Shown: positions 1 through 8,548 of the stretch, in pieces
Numbering within the stretch: the stretch's first letter is position 1
Layout: each line of letters starts with the position of its first letter
Source: Candidatus Poseidoniaceae archaeon
GTDB lineage: Archaea; Thermoplasmatota; Poseidoniia; Poseidoniales; Poseidoniaceae
Length of the DNA stretch: 41,840 nt
NCBI GenBank assembly: GCA_013329255.1
Contig: DUKM01000002.1
Location: 1-41,840, forward strand
Direction of reading: 5' to 3'
The notes under the pieces: generated by a model
The model's database searches: none
What the model was told of the DNA's origin: nothing
What the model saw: only the letters and a program-made list of their open reading frames with translations
Made by a program: the position numbers and the translations under genes

Positions 1-87
1 GACGCAGTCAACTTGGAAATTGATTCAACCACCCAAACCATCGTCGAGACCGTTGAACGGTATTTATCTCAACAAAAAGGAGCATGA
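1..87 (+). CDS. C-terminal end of an unidentified protein (partial)
   Basis: Frame 1 is open from the window edge to a TGA at 85-87 and encodes about 28 residues ending in ERYLSQQKGA. The next gene starts 4 bases later with its ribosome site inside this frame, as expected for an operon partner. The tail (acidic strand, then a helix) loosely recalls the end of small P-loop kinases, but 28 residues are not enough to name a family. Confidence 0.5.
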   Translation, partial: DAVNLEIDSTTQTIVETVERYLSQQKGA

Positions 88-91
88 AAAT

Positions 92-490
92 ATGGCAGCA
101 CCGATTGGATTGGTCTGTGGTTCATTCCACAAAAACGAGATTGAACGCATGCTTGCTTGGGCTAAAGAAGAAGCCGAGCAAAACGATCTCGAGGTGATCG
201 AGGTCGTTTGGGTACCAGGGGCTATGGAGGTACCATTGGCCATCGATCGATTGCTTGGCCGAGAGGACATTTCAGCTGTAGCTTGTTTGGGCATCATTGA
301 ACGGGGGCAAACTCAGCACGGATTGGCTATGGGTCAAGCCGTCATCAAAACCATCATTGAATTGCAACTTGTTCATGAAAAGCCAGTCGGCCTCGGCATT
401 ATTGGCCCGGGCGCTGAACCTGAACATATTGAACCAAGACTTGAACCACATGCGAGGGCGGCTGTGGCAGCCATTGCAAGCATGCTCTGA
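92..490 (+). CDS. ribH: 6,7-dimethyl-8-ribityllumazine synthase
   Basis: Condenses 5-amino-6-ribitylamino-uracil with 3,4-dihydroxy-2-butanone 4-phosphate, the penultimate step of riboflavin synthesis, in the cytoplasm. The 132-residue product has the family landmarks: an N-terminal strand ending in GSFHKNEIE, VPGAMEVPLA near residue 50 (substrate loop), a GIIERGQTQHG segment where the phosphate-binding and catalytic His region lies, and GIIGPGAEPEHIEPR near the C-terminus as in archaeal members. I chose ATG 92 because GGAG at 79-82 sits 9 bases upstream; the longer frame from 20 adds an unconserved extension that overlaps the preceding gene. No other riboflavin gene is visible here. Confidence 0.9.
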   Translation: MAAPIGLVCGSFHKNEIERMLAWAKEEAEQNDLEVIEVVWVPGAMEVPLAIDRLLGREDISAVACLGIIERGQTQHGLAMGQAVIKTIIELQLVHEKPVGLGIIGPGAEPEHIEPRLEPHARAAVAAIASML

Positions 491-625
491 CGAGCAGATC
501 TACGTGGTAAGGTAAAGCAAATAGCGGGTTTTTCTTCAGCGTTCGTGACCTTCACTTTGATGTGAATGCATGTGAATGTTCAAATGGCGACTCCCACCCA
601 TGGAGACTTGTTGGAGTGCATCTTT

Positions 626-1555
626 ATGTCTGAAATTCACAATGTCATCATCATCGGTTCCGGACCAGCCGGATACACCGCAGGCCTCTACGCTGCTCGC
701 GCCATGCTCAACCCCCTGATGTTTGCAGGGTACATGTCAGGAGGTCAGTTGATGCTTACTTCTGACGTAGAGAACTTCCCCGGCTATCCGAATGGCATCG
801 GTGGGCCAGAAATGATGACCGAATTGCGCGAACAAGCCGAGCGTTTCGGATTGGAAGTTCGAGATCAAAATGTAGAATCCGTCGACTTGTCTGAGCGCCC
901 ATACAAGGTTGTCGTGGAAGGCGAAGTCTTCCTTACCCATGCCATCATTATCTGCACTGGTGCCGAATCCATTTGGCTCAATGTACCTGGTGAAGAAGAG
1001 CAAAAGGGGCGCGGTATATCCACATGCGCCACATGCGATGGGGCTTTCTTCAGGGACGAAGAAGTCATGGTCGTTGGTGGTGGAGATTCAGCCTGCGAAG
1101 AAGCGACTTTCTTGACCCGTTTCGCTTCAAAGGTCACCCTCGTTCACCGACGAGATGTCTTCAAAGCCTCCACCATCATGTATGAGCGCGCTGCCGCCAA
1201 TGAGAAAATCGAAATCAAAACCTTCCGTCAAGTTCAGTCTTGGCTATCGAATGAAAAGGGGCTCTCAGGAGCGATTCTTGAGGACCCGCGCGATGGAAGC
1301 ACAGAGACCATTAACGTCACTGGGGCCTTCATTGCTATCGGTCACAAACCCATCACAGGATTCCTTGGTGGTCAAGTTGAGACCGATGAAGAAGGCTACA
1401 TCCTTCACAAGCATCACACCATGACATCAGTCGAGGGCGTGTTTGCCGCAGGCGATGTCGTGGACACTCGCTACAAGCAAGCCATCACAGCAGCAGGCAT
1501 GGGTTGCCAATCAGCCATTGATGTGGAAAAGTGGTTGGAAGACAACCATGCTTGA
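626..1555 (+). CDS. trxB: Thioredoxin-disulfide reductase
   Basis: FAD/NAD(P)H enzyme that reduces thioredoxin-like proteins. The 309-residue length is typical of low-molecular-weight TrxR. Visible motifs are an FAD-binding GSGPAGYTAG at residues 11-20, the redox-active pair CATC (C134, C137), a second Rossmann motif GGGDSACEEA, an HRRDVFK segment in the NADPH 2'-phosphate region (a Lys stands where a further Arg is often found), and a C-terminal GVFAAGDVVD FAD motif. ATG 626 is preferred over 566 because GGAG at 613-616 is 9 bases upstream and the protein then starts directly at the first beta strand. The 135 bases upstream hold a T-rich run (527-535) but nothing clear. Confidence 0.93.
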   Translation: MSEIHNVIIIGSGPAGYTAGLYAARAMLNPLMFAGYMSGGQLMLTSDVENFPGYPNGIGGPEMMTELREQAERFGLEVRDQNVESVDLSERPYKVVVEGEVFLTHAIIICTGAESIWLNVPGEEEQKGRGISTCATCDGAFFRDEEVMVVGGGDSACEEATFLTRFASKVTLVHRRDVFKASTIMYERAAANEKIEIKTFRQVQSWLSNEKGLSGAILEDPRDGSTETINVTGAFIAIGHKPITGFLGGQVETDEEGYILHKHHTMTSVEGVFAAGDVVDTRYKQAITAAGMGCQSAIDVEKWLEDNHA

Positions 1556-1597
1556 GGCGTGCATATCCTTTATTTTACCACGGGTCTTGGATGGAGC

Positions 1598-2023
1598 ATG
1601 ACATCCGGCGACGGCCCCCCTCAAGGCTTCAAGTGGGACCCTGCCCCTGAAGAGTCTAGGAATGATTCGGAGCCACTTTTGTACGGCAGCCCCCAACAAA
1701 TCGTTCAAGGCTCGGTTCATTCACCGATGGGCGGCCTGAATGTATTGCCGCAACAGGGCACTCAAGCACAAGTTGCGCTGATTATATCCATCGTTTCTCT
1801 CATTTCTGGTGTCTTTTTGGGCGGTCTTGGCTTTTTGCTGTCTCCAATTTCTTTGATTTTAGCCAATAAGGCCCTCCAAATCACCAAGGCTTCACCGGGC
1901 CATCCGGATCATGGAATCGCACGAGCTGCGCAAATCCTATCTGGGATCATGGTTGGTCTTCTTGTTCTTAGCATTGTCTTGCTCGGTCTCTTCGTCGCAA
2001 TGTTACTTGCTTTCGGTTTCTGA
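1598..2023 (+). CDS. Small two-helix membrane protein, DUF4190-like
   Basis: A 141-residue protein with a Pro/Gly-rich soluble N-terminus (about 60 residues) followed by two long hydrophobic segments (about residues 57-88 and 110-140) separated by a polar loop with ITKASPGHPDHGIARAA. This arrangement resembles DUF4190-type proteins, where Gln/Ala precede the first helix and a G-x-A-x-A-G-x-I-x-G pattern precedes the second. Function is unknown. A GTG at 1559, 3 bases after the trxB stop, is an alternative start adding 13 residues. The stop is 7 bases before the next gene, suggesting co-transcription. Confidence 0.7.
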   Translation: MTSGDGPPQGFKWDPAPEESRNDSEPLLYGSPQQIVQGSVHSPMGGLNVLPQQGTQAQVALIISIVSLISGVFLGGLGFLLSPISLILANKALQITKASPGHPDHGIARAAQILSGIMVGLLVLSIVLLGLFVAMLLAFGF

Positions 2024-2030
2024 TGGTGTG

Positions 2031-3197
2031 ATGATGGGCCTAAATGAGAGATATGACCGTCACCTCGTTCTACCTGGGGTTGGCTTGGAAGGCCAAGAAA
2101 AACTTGCAGCAGCGAGTGTTCTTGTGATTGGTTCAGGCGGCCTTGGTAGCCCTGTATTGCTTTATCTTGCAGCAGCAGGCGTCGGCCGATTGGGCGTTGT
2201 TGATGACGATACGGTGGCTCTTTCTAACCTTCAGCGTCAGATCATCCATTCGACAGGAGCCGTTGGAGAAAAAAAGGTAACTTCTGCTCAAAACCGCCTC
2301 CGAGAACTCAACGATGAGGTCGAAGTTGTAGCCTATGACACAAGACTCACGCCTTCAAACGCATTGGGTATCTTCCAAGAAGGATGGGATCTGATTGTCG
2401 ATGGGACCGATAATCTTCCGACACGTTACCTTGTAGACGACTGTTGTAGTTTACTAAATCTGCCGTGGGTGTACGGTTCTATATATCGATATGAAGGCCA
2501 AGTCAGCGTCTTCAATTATCAAGGTGGACCCACATACCGTGACCTGTTCACCACCTCCCCACCACCGGGTGCGGTTCCGTCATGCAGCGAAGGCGGTGTA
2601 CTCGGTGTTTTGCCGGGTGTAGTCGGTTCTCTACAGGCGAATGAAGCGCTGAAAATCATCCTCGATCTTGGCAAAGTACTGACGGGGCGTCTTCTGCTGT
2701 ACGATGCGGAAGAAATGGCCTTCAACACCCTTCGTTTCAGTCGCGATGAGGATCGTGAAACCATCACCACATTGGACGCTGCCACAGCTATGTTCAATTC
2801 ACCTGAATGGTGTGCAGTGGCCGACCCCAAGCGTTCAATTCAAGAGGGTGAAGCCTCCGATGTGAGGTCAATGTTCCAGCGCATATCCATGTCGGATTTT
2901 ATTGAACGAAGAAACCAAGGCTGGGCTCCGTTCATTCTCGATGTGCGTTCGGCAATGGAACACCAACAGGCTCATGTTGCCTCATGCGATCATCACGTGT
3001 CACACGAATCAGTCACTGATTCAATCGATGTTTTGCCTAAAGATCGTGACATTTTGATTTACTGCAAGAGTGGCGTGCGATCCCAGACGGCTGCCATGCT
3101 GTTGATGCAAGCGGGCATGGATGGCAGCACTCTGTACAACCTCGATGGTGGTATTTTGGCATGGAACGCCGCCCACCCTGAAGAAATTCTTCAATAA
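2031..3197 (+). CDS. ThiF/MoeB-type E1-like adenylyltransferase with C-terminal rhodanese domain
   Basis: Predicted to adenylate the C-terminal glycine of a ubiquitin-like sulfur carrier (MoaD/ThiS/SAMP type) and, through the rhodanese domain, load it with sulfur, as MOCS3/Uba4 do. The 388 residues comprise an E1 domain (about 1-250) with nucleotide motif VIGSGGLGSPV (33-43), the LSNLQRQI stretch, DGTDNLPTRY and the PSCSEGGVLGVLPG segment with candidate catalytic C185, then a rhodanese domain (about 285-388) with active loop CKSGVRS (C345). The Zn-binding CxxC pairs of E. coli MoeB are absent: GGPTYRDLF stands where the first pair would be, a variant I recall from bacterial fusions of this type. 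The start is ATG 2031 or 2034; the longer open frame merely overlaps the preceding gene. Confidence 0.87.
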   Translation: MMGLNERYDRHLVLPGVGLEGQEKLAAASVLVIGSGGLGSPVLLYLAAAGVGRLGVVDDDTVALSNLQRQIIHSTGAVGEKKVTSAQNRLRELNDEVEVVAYDTRLTPSNALGIFQEGWDLIVDGTDNLPTRYLVDDCCSLLNLPWVYGSIYRYEGQVSVFNYQGGPTYRDLFTTSPPPGAVPSCSEGGVLGVLPGVVGSLQANEALKIILDLGKVLTGRLLLYDAEEMAFNTLRFSRDEDRETITTLDAATAMFNSPEWCAVADPKRSIQEGEASDVRSMFQRISMSDFIERRNQGWAPFILDVRSAMEHQQAHVASCDHHVSHESVTDSIDVLPKDRDILIYCKSGVRSQTAAMLLMQAGMDGSTLYNLDGGILAWNAAHPEEILQ

Positions 3198-3281
3198 CTC
3201 GGACATCCGGTGCCAACCGGCGCACTGCCAATCATCGTGGCGTGGCCAGAATGAAGGGTGAGGTTCAAGACTCCTCAGCAA

Positions 3282-3300
3282 CCCCTTGAGGGAAAAGGGG
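3282..3300 (+). promoter_or_regulatory. Small inverted repeat next to a ribosome binding site
   Basis: CCCCTT (3282-3287) and AAGGGG (3295-3300) are perfect complements separated by 7 bases. The right arm runs into the G-rich ribosome site (GGAG 3301-3304) of the gene starting at 3308. In RNA this 6-bp hairpin could limit access to the site, or it could be the remnant of a terminator for the upstream gene. Only the complementarity is seen; a role is conjecture. Confidence 0.3.
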
Positions 3301-3307
3301 GGAGAAC

Positions 3308-4384
3308 ATGGCCAAGGTAATCGTCGCAGATGAAAACGAAGGCCGTCGAAGCCTCCTTGCCAACACCCTTGAGCGCGAGGGTTTCGAAATCACCCGTGCA
3401 GGGACGCTTCGGCAAGCAGAAGGCACTGCTTTGGCCGTCATGCCAGAAGTTGTTTTGTTTGACAGTGAATGGAAAAACGGCGATGCTATTGATGCTTCAC
3501 AGCGGTTAATGTCCGACCCGGAATTTGCTTTCAAATGCCGAATCGTCATTCTTTCTCGAAACACGAGTCAAGAATACCTCGTGGGTGCAGCGCAGGCAGG
3601 TGTCGCAGAAGTCATGGGCAAACCGATCGATATGTCGGCGCTGATTGAACAACTCAACCGGCACACTCGGAAACAATTCGTTCCACCACCGGCAGATGTC
3701 AACGTTGGTGGAGGCAAGGGTGGAAGTTTCGATGTATCGATGACGATGGGCGACAGCACATGGGCGCTTCCTATGCTGAAAGGCCTGGTTGGGCCAGAAA
3801 AAATTGACAGTGGGTTCATCGATGAAATCCTCGGCCAAATGGGTGAAGAAGGGTTGGAAGTCAATGAGGAATTGGATCCATCAACGATGTCGGCCATGCT
3901 TCGTTTGGCTCTGAACAAACTCGTTGGGGAAGCCGACGGTACGGGTTTGATGGCACCTCCTGGAGGCCCTGCTGGGCAACCAACATCCCAAGCCCCCTCC
4001 TTTGGAGACATCCAACGAAGTGAATCCCTCGGCAAAGGGAAGCCTGGTTTAGAATCGATGAACCAAGGATTCAAATCTTCAATGGAGGATATTCTTGAGG
4101 CTCAAGCCCAAGGTTTGGCCAAAGAGGTCGAAGACGCAATGGATGACATCCTAAGCGAAACGCCAGACTTTGTGGCTATTCATCACGAGGCCACCATGAC
4201 TCCAATTGACCCCGAGGTGCTCCAAATGACAAGGCTGACCACCGAATTTGTATCGGATCTACTTTGGAACCTCGGGCAGCCAGGTGCCGTTTCAGATATC
4301 ACCTTGATGACGCAGGTCGAAGACGCTGCACAAATGCTCAAGGATGTCCTTGAAGCCTTACCAGCAGCGGAGGAAGAGGAATGA
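3308..4384 (+). CDS. Receiver-domain protein with a novel C-terminal region
   Basis: Residues 1-120 form a CheY-like receiver domain: acidic pair D8/E9, candidate phospho-acceptor D52 in VVLFDSEW, S83 in the switch position (ILSR) and K105 in EVMGKPID. It should therefore be phosphorylatable by a histidine kinase. The remaining 238 residues lack a recognisable DNA-binding or enzymatic output: a Gly-rich linker, a helical block around 145-200, a Pro/Gly-rich stretch around 215-235, and an acidic helical C-terminus ending in poly-Glu. Output may be through protein contacts. GGGGAG immediately upstream fixes the ATG. It overlaps the next gene by 4 bases (ATGA), so the receiver and the VTT membrane protein are translationally coupled. 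No histidine kinase is in the window. Confidence 0.75.
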   Translation: MAKVIVADENEGRRSLLANTLEREGFEITRAGTLRQAEGTALAVMPEVVLFDSEWKNGDAIDASQRLMSDPEFAFKCRIVILSRNTSQEYLVGAAQAGVAEVMGKPIDMSALIEQLNRHTRKQFVPPPADVNVGGGKGGSFDVSMTMGDSTWALPMLKGLVGPEKIDSGFIDEILGQMGEEGLEVNEELDPSTMSAMLRLALNKLVGEADGTGLMAPPGGPAGQPTSQAPSFGDIQRSESLGKGKPGLESMNQGFKSSMEDILEAQAQGLAKEVEDAMDDILSETPDFVAIHHEATMTPIDPEVLQMTRLTTEFVSDLLWNLGQPGAVSDITLMTQVEDAAQMLKDVLEALPAAEEEE

Positions 4385-5166
4385 AACGCCTTGCTTCTCT
4401 ACCCAAGCCGGCTGAAATGCAATTGATCGACGGGAAGGTCAACCTTCAACAAATGAAGGAAAACCAACCGCAGTTGTACCGTTGGCGTGCTCTTTTCGGA
4501 GCCGTGATGTTGATTGGATGCGCTGGTGCAGGGTACGTCCTTTTTCAAGACGCACAAGTCATCATTTCCTGGTTTGAAGACATCGGACCTCTCGGGCCGA
4601 TTCTCTACGCCCTTGCTGTTTCACTTGGCATTGTATTGTTGATTCCTTCACCGTTGCTCAAGGTTGCCGCAGGGGCAATTTTCCCTTTCTGGGTTGCCAC
4701 ACTTGTCAACTACGCAGCCTCAATGATTGGCGGCATGATCGCCTTCCTCTTGGGACGCTGGTTGTTTAGGGATACAATTCAGGCCTCGATTGCAGACGAT
4801 GAAAAAATGAAACGCATTGAACGGGCGTTGGCAGAAGATGCCATGCGAATCTCCATCCTTGTGCGCCTCTCTCCATTGATTCCAGATGAGTGGCTCAATT
4901 ACATGATGTCGGCAGGCCCAGTCTCGTTTCGAGTGTTCATGCTCTCGAACGCATCGAGCATCATCTATTCGTTGGCCTACGCCTATTACGGCCATGCGCT
5001 GGGCAGTTTTGCCCTCAACAGGAACGCCTTACAAGATGTACAAACCTCCACTTCGGGAAGCCTCATGCTCGGCTTAGGCATCATGGCTTCCATTCTCGCA
5101 ACGGTATTCGTTACTCGGGCCTCGATGCGGGCTTTGAGCGGCGCAATGAGTGATGAGAGCGAATAA
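4381..5166 (+). CDS. TVP38/TMEM64 (VTT, DedA-like) family membrane protein
   Basis: A 261-residue polytopic protein: a soluble N-terminus of about 35 residues, then hydrophobic segments around 37-55, 70-95, 100-128, 180-203 and 224-245. The family signature is visible as the re-entrant region IPSPLLKVAAGAIFPFW, followed by LLGRWLF and by VRLSPLIPDEWLNYMMSAGPV (an R-x-x-P-x-x-P relative). Relatives in bacteria and eukaryotes act as lipid scramblases or affect membrane potential and envelope homeostasis; the role here is inferred from family only. Its start codon overlaps the stop of the receiver-domain gene, so the two probably work together. Confidence 0.75.
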   Translation: MKRLASLPKPAEMQLIDGKVNLQQMKENQPQLYRWRALFGAVMLIGCAGAGYVLFQDAQVIISWFEDIGPLGPILYALAVSLGIVLLIPSPLLKVAAGAIFPFWVATLVNYAASMIGGMIAFLLGRWLFRDTIQASIADDEKMKRIERALAEDAMRISILVRLSPLIPDEWLNYMMSAGPVSFRVFMLSNASSIIYSLAYAYYGHALGSFALNRNALQDVQTSTSGSLMLGLGIMASILATVFVTRASMRALSGAMSDESE

Positions 5167-5231
5167 AGTCGCTGATTCACAGCAACTTCCTCGCCCGTGG
5201 GGTTTGTATTTGGGTGACGATTGGCCGAACC

Positions 5232-7835
5232 ATGAGCCAAAGCGACTTGCCCGTGATTCACGGTTCAGAATGGAGGGCGAGTTCACCGCTTAAGTTCAAT
5301 CAGCCTTTGCTTGCTGATGCTGCTCGAAGGGAACTCCTCCGTTTCGTGGCTCAGCGCCATGACGGCCACCTGTTTTTGGTTGCGAATGTTTGGGATGTCT
5401 TGATTGAAAACGAACCAAGCCAGTTTGAGGGGGAGGCATGGCACACCTTCACCAATCGCTTCATCGAAGCCGTGCACAGGGGTCTTCAAGCCCAAATTCA
5501 GGCCAAGATGGGTGAAGACGAAGCGGTTGAAGTCATTCCTCGACGAACGATGAATGATTTCCTTGATCGCCGTTCACAACACTTCCTCATCGATTTGCGC
5601 CTCACCTTCCGACGGCTTGCTCACTACATGGCGGTTCACATTGGCGACCGTCTTGAATGGCAACGCTTGATGACTCGAACTCGAAAACTCGATGCTCACC
5701 TCAAGACCATTCACACCGACGGTATGCCGACCCCTGATGGCGGCCGATTTGGGGGCAAAGGCTTCCGTTCGACCTGGCAGGAAGGCGTTGTCGCTGTGGC
5801 AACCGCTCTCAATCGGCAACAAGATTCACCTCGAGACGCTCGACCCGGGCAAGGCTATGATGGTGATTTAGTCGCTCCAATGATTCGTGATATTGGCCTT
5901 GGCCTCGCTATGGGGGATACACCGCTTGATGTTATGGCTGCCAATTTAGGCAAAGCAGGGTCCAATCAAAACGGCGGCTGGGAAGGGGCTGGCGGGCGCG
6001 ATCTACACGTCGGGGCGTGGCACGTTGGCGTGCTGCCTCCAACAGCGCCATTGCCCATTGCAAGCGTAACGATGACAGGGCTGGCGTTTGCTGCTTGGCG
6101 ACAAAACATCGATCGCTTTCACGTTGCCTGCATCGGTGAAGGAGCCTCTTCTTCTGGCGAATTTTGGGAAGCCATGAACCTTGCAGGGGCTCGTGGATTG
6201 CCCATTTGTTACATCTTACAAAACAACCAAATCGCTTTGGACACGCCTCCTGCAAAGCAGTCTGGCGTCGAAGTATGGGCTGATAAAGCGGTTGCTATGG
6301 GCTTCCCAGCTTGGACCATTGACGGATCAGACCCTGCGGCATGGCATGCCAGTGCGGCAGTCGCTCGTGAGTTCGCAATGGAGGGCGGCGGCCCGACCTT
6401 AATCCACGTTGAAACCATGCGCGGATGCGGGCATGCTCACCATCATGACGATTTGTACTTAGGAAACGCTTCGGGCACCCCACCCGGTTATGTGGATCGA
6501 GATCTGTTGGAGTATTGGGAAGCAAAAGACCCACTGCCAACCCATCGGCAACTGCTTTTGGATTTAGGTGTGGATGAAATCGCACTCAGCAACATGGAAG
6601 AAGAGGAGCAATCCTTGATGGACAAAGCCCTGAGCGATGTCACCGAAATGGCTTGGCCGGACCCGGCGAGTGTGACAAAAGGCGTCACCACCCTCAACGA
6701 TGCTGAGACTCACCAAGAGCGCTTTGCACGCCTTCAACAACCATCGTTGGAATCTGAAGCAATCGCTCCTCTTGAAGTCGGAGAAACCACCCTTAATTAC
6801 GTTGAAACTGGGGGTTGGACCTACGCTAGGGCCATTCAACAAGCAATGGCGGACATCGCAACTCGGCACGGTGAAAAATGCGTTTTCATTGGCGAAGACA
6901 TGGAAGTCGCCGGCGCGTTCGGGATGAACATGGCGCTCAAAAATGCCGGCCACGCTGACAAACTTGTGGACATGCCCCTGTGCGAGGCTGTCATTGTCCA
7001 TACGGGAACGGGCGCCGCTCTTTCAGGCATGCGTCCGATGGTGGAGATACAATTTGGTGGCTTTGCTGCACTCGGCTACAACGCCTTGATCAACAACGCA
7101 GCCATGCTCCGATGGCGCTGGGGCGCTGATTGCCCCATGACGATTCGCGTGCCGTTAGGAGCCAAGACTCGATCTGGACCGTTCCATGCCAACATGATTG
7201 AATCGTGGTTTGCAAACGATCCTGGGATGGTCGTTATTGCACCGGGTTCGCCACAAGATGCCTATGACCTTCTCATGGAAGGCGCTGAACTCGATGATCC
7301 GGTGATTATGCTTGAACACATTGGCCTTTACGGCCTTGGTGGTGGCTTGACAGGTTGGGGGCAAAACATCAACCAAAAGGTCGACACAGAGACGGTGAAG
7401 AAAGCGATTGAAGAGCAACGCCACCTCAAAATTGGTAAGGCTGCGGTCATCCGTGGTGGGCGTGACATCACCCTCGTAACTTGGGGCGCAATGATTCACG
7501 TGGCCAAACAAGCAGCTGAAACTCTAGCCAAGGAAGGCATCGAAGTCGAAATCGTTGATTTGCGTACCCTGCTCCCCTTTGATGCACAAACTTGCATTGA
7601 TTCCGTCACCCGCACTGGTCGGCTGGTTGTTCTTCAAGAAGGGCAATGGAATGGAGGGCTTGGGCATACGGTGCAGAGTCGTATTTTAGAATCAAGTTTC
7701 TACGCACTTGAGGCTGCCCCCGTTGTAATCGGAGCGATCGATACACCGGTTCCTTTCTCTCCACCGCTCGAAGATTTTACCGTTCCATCGACTGAACATG
7801 TCGTTGATGTTGTCCGCTTTATTGCTCAATCTTGA
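5232..7835 (+). CDS. Fused alpha/beta subunit thiamine-dependent 2-oxoacid dehydrogenase E1
   Basis: E1 component decarboxylating a 2-oxoacid (branched-chain or pyruvate type) and passing the acyl group to a lipoyl E2. The 867 residues hold a family-atypical N-terminal region (about 1-190), an E1-alpha domain (about 190-500) with the ThDP/Mg motif GEGASSSGEFWEAMN followed by LQNNQIALDTP, and an E1-beta domain (about 520-867) with FIGEDMEVAGAFGM, MRPMVEIQFGGF and VDLRTLLPFD. Fused alpha-beta E1s occur in Bacteroidetes, and the sequence is bacterial in flavour. No E2, E3 or lipoylation gene is nearby, so the specificity cannot be fixed. ATG 5232 is chosen over GTG 5214. Its last 10 bases overlap the convergent aquaporin gene. 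Confidence 0.88.
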   Translation: MSQSDLPVIHGSEWRASSPLKFNQPLLADAARRELLRFVAQRHDGHLFLVANVWDVLIENEPSQFEGEAWHTFTNRFIEAVHRGLQAQIQAKMGEDEAVEVIPRRTMNDFLDRRSQHFLIDLRLTFRRLAHYMAVHIGDRLEWQRLMTRTRKLDAHLKTIHTDGMPTPDGGRFGGKGFRSTWQEGVVAVATALNRQQDSPRDARPGQGYDGDLVAPMIRDIGLGLAMGDTPLDVMAANLGKAGSNQNGGWEGAGGRDLHVGAWHVGVLPPTAPLPIASVTMTGLAFAAWRQNIDRFHVACIGEGASSSGEFWEAMNLAGARGLPICYILQNNQIALDTPPAKQSGVEVWADKAVAMGFPAWTIDGSDPAAWHASAAVAREFAMEGGGPTLIHVETMRGCGHAHHHDDLYLGNASGTPPGYVDRDLLEYWEAKDPLPTHRQLLLDLGVDEIALSNMEEEEQSLMDKALSDVTEMAWPDPASVTKGVTTLNDAETHQERFARLQQPSLESEAIAPLEVGETTLNYVETGGWTYARAIQQAMADIATRHGEKCVFIGEDMEVAGAFGMNMALKNAGHADKLVDMPLCEAVIVHTGTGAALSGMRPMVEIQFGGFAALGYNALINNAAMLRWRWGADCPMTIRVPLGAKTRSGPFHANMIESWFANDPGMVVIAPGSPQDAYDLLMEGAELDDPVIMLEHIGLYGLGGGLTGWGQNINQKVDTETVKKAIEEQRHLKIGKAAVIRGGRDITLVTWGAMIHVAKQAAETLAKEGIEVEIVDLRTLLPFDAQTCIDSVTRTGRLVVLQEGQWNGGLGHTVQSRILESSFYALEAAPVVIGAIDTPVPFSPPLEDFTVPSTEHVVDVVRFIAQS

Positions 7836-8449
7836 GCCTTTAGGTTCTTGTAAAAACGCAGGTAAATCTCCGCTGCGATCAATGCACCAATGACGGTTGT
7901 AAAAATATAGAACGGAAGGCTTGAGTACAAACCATCTATCATGTTCGGTCCAAAAGTTCTTGCCGGGTTCATCGAAGCACCGGTGAGCGGTCCGAAAAAG
8001 TAAGCCAGCACAGCAACTGTGGCGCCAACAAAAAAGGCAATCGAAACATGAGTTTTGGACTTGATCACAATCCAATAGATCGAAGCCATCAACATGAAAG
8101 TGATGAACACTTCAATGGCTGTAGCTTCAGCAACGCTCACCCCGTCAGCCAGTTGAGTTGGACCGGCTCCCTTCAGCATCCATGCTGCAAGCAGGGCGCC
8201 GCTCAATTGCGCCGCGATGTAAGGCACTAAAGCCGAACGTTCCAAATGGCCAGTCCGGGTGAAAGCGATGCTCACTGCGGGGTTAATGTGAGCGCCACTG
8301 ATCGGCTGCAACACCAATATTGCAACGGTAACTGCTGTTCCGAAAGCCAATGAAATCAACCAACCGGGTGCCCCAAGTGCAATGCTCCCGCACCCAATGA
8401 ACACCATGAACCACGTGCCACCAAATTCGGCAAGAGCACGTTGCCACAT
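7826..8449 (-). CDS. Aquaporin / MIP family channel
   Basis: A 207-residue six-helix channel with both family boxes: SGAHINPAV (NPA 56-58) and TGASMNPAR (NPA 161-163). By position counting from the second NPA box and the first-half AFG motif, the aromatic/arginine filter would be F36, A149, A158 and R164. The absence of His at the second position argues against a strict water channel of AqpZ type and resembles the wider filters of AqpM or glycerol-permeable members; this is inference from alignment by eye. The protein is shorter than most (about 230-250) because the N-terminus begins directly at helix 1. No good ribosome site precedes ATG 8449; an AT-rich box (8470-8477) about 25 bases upstream would fit leaderless transcription. 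Confidence 0.9.
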   Translation of the reverse strand: MWQRALAEFGGTWFMVFIGCGSIALGAPGWLISLAFGTAVTVAILVLQPISGAHINPAVSIAFTRTGHLERSALVPYIAAQLSGALLAAWMLKGAGPTQLADGVSVAEATAIEVFITFMLMASIYWIVIKSKTHVSIAFFVGATVAVLAYFFGPLTGASMNPARTFGPNMIDGLYSSLPFYIFTTVIGALIAAEIYLRFYKNLKAQD

Positions 8450-8548
8450 GATTTACGGGCGCCACCCATGGATTAAGTCCCTTTTGAATCACCCGTGTCG
8501 ATTGGTTTGAAGGAGAATGGTGAAGAAGGAGAGCCTCAACGCTAAAGC

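Noticed and set aside
3198-3281. A regulatory RNA or riboswitch between the E1-rhodanese and receiver genes
   Set aside because: The 110-base gap has only one 6-bp hairpin and no known riboswitch core that I can recognise.
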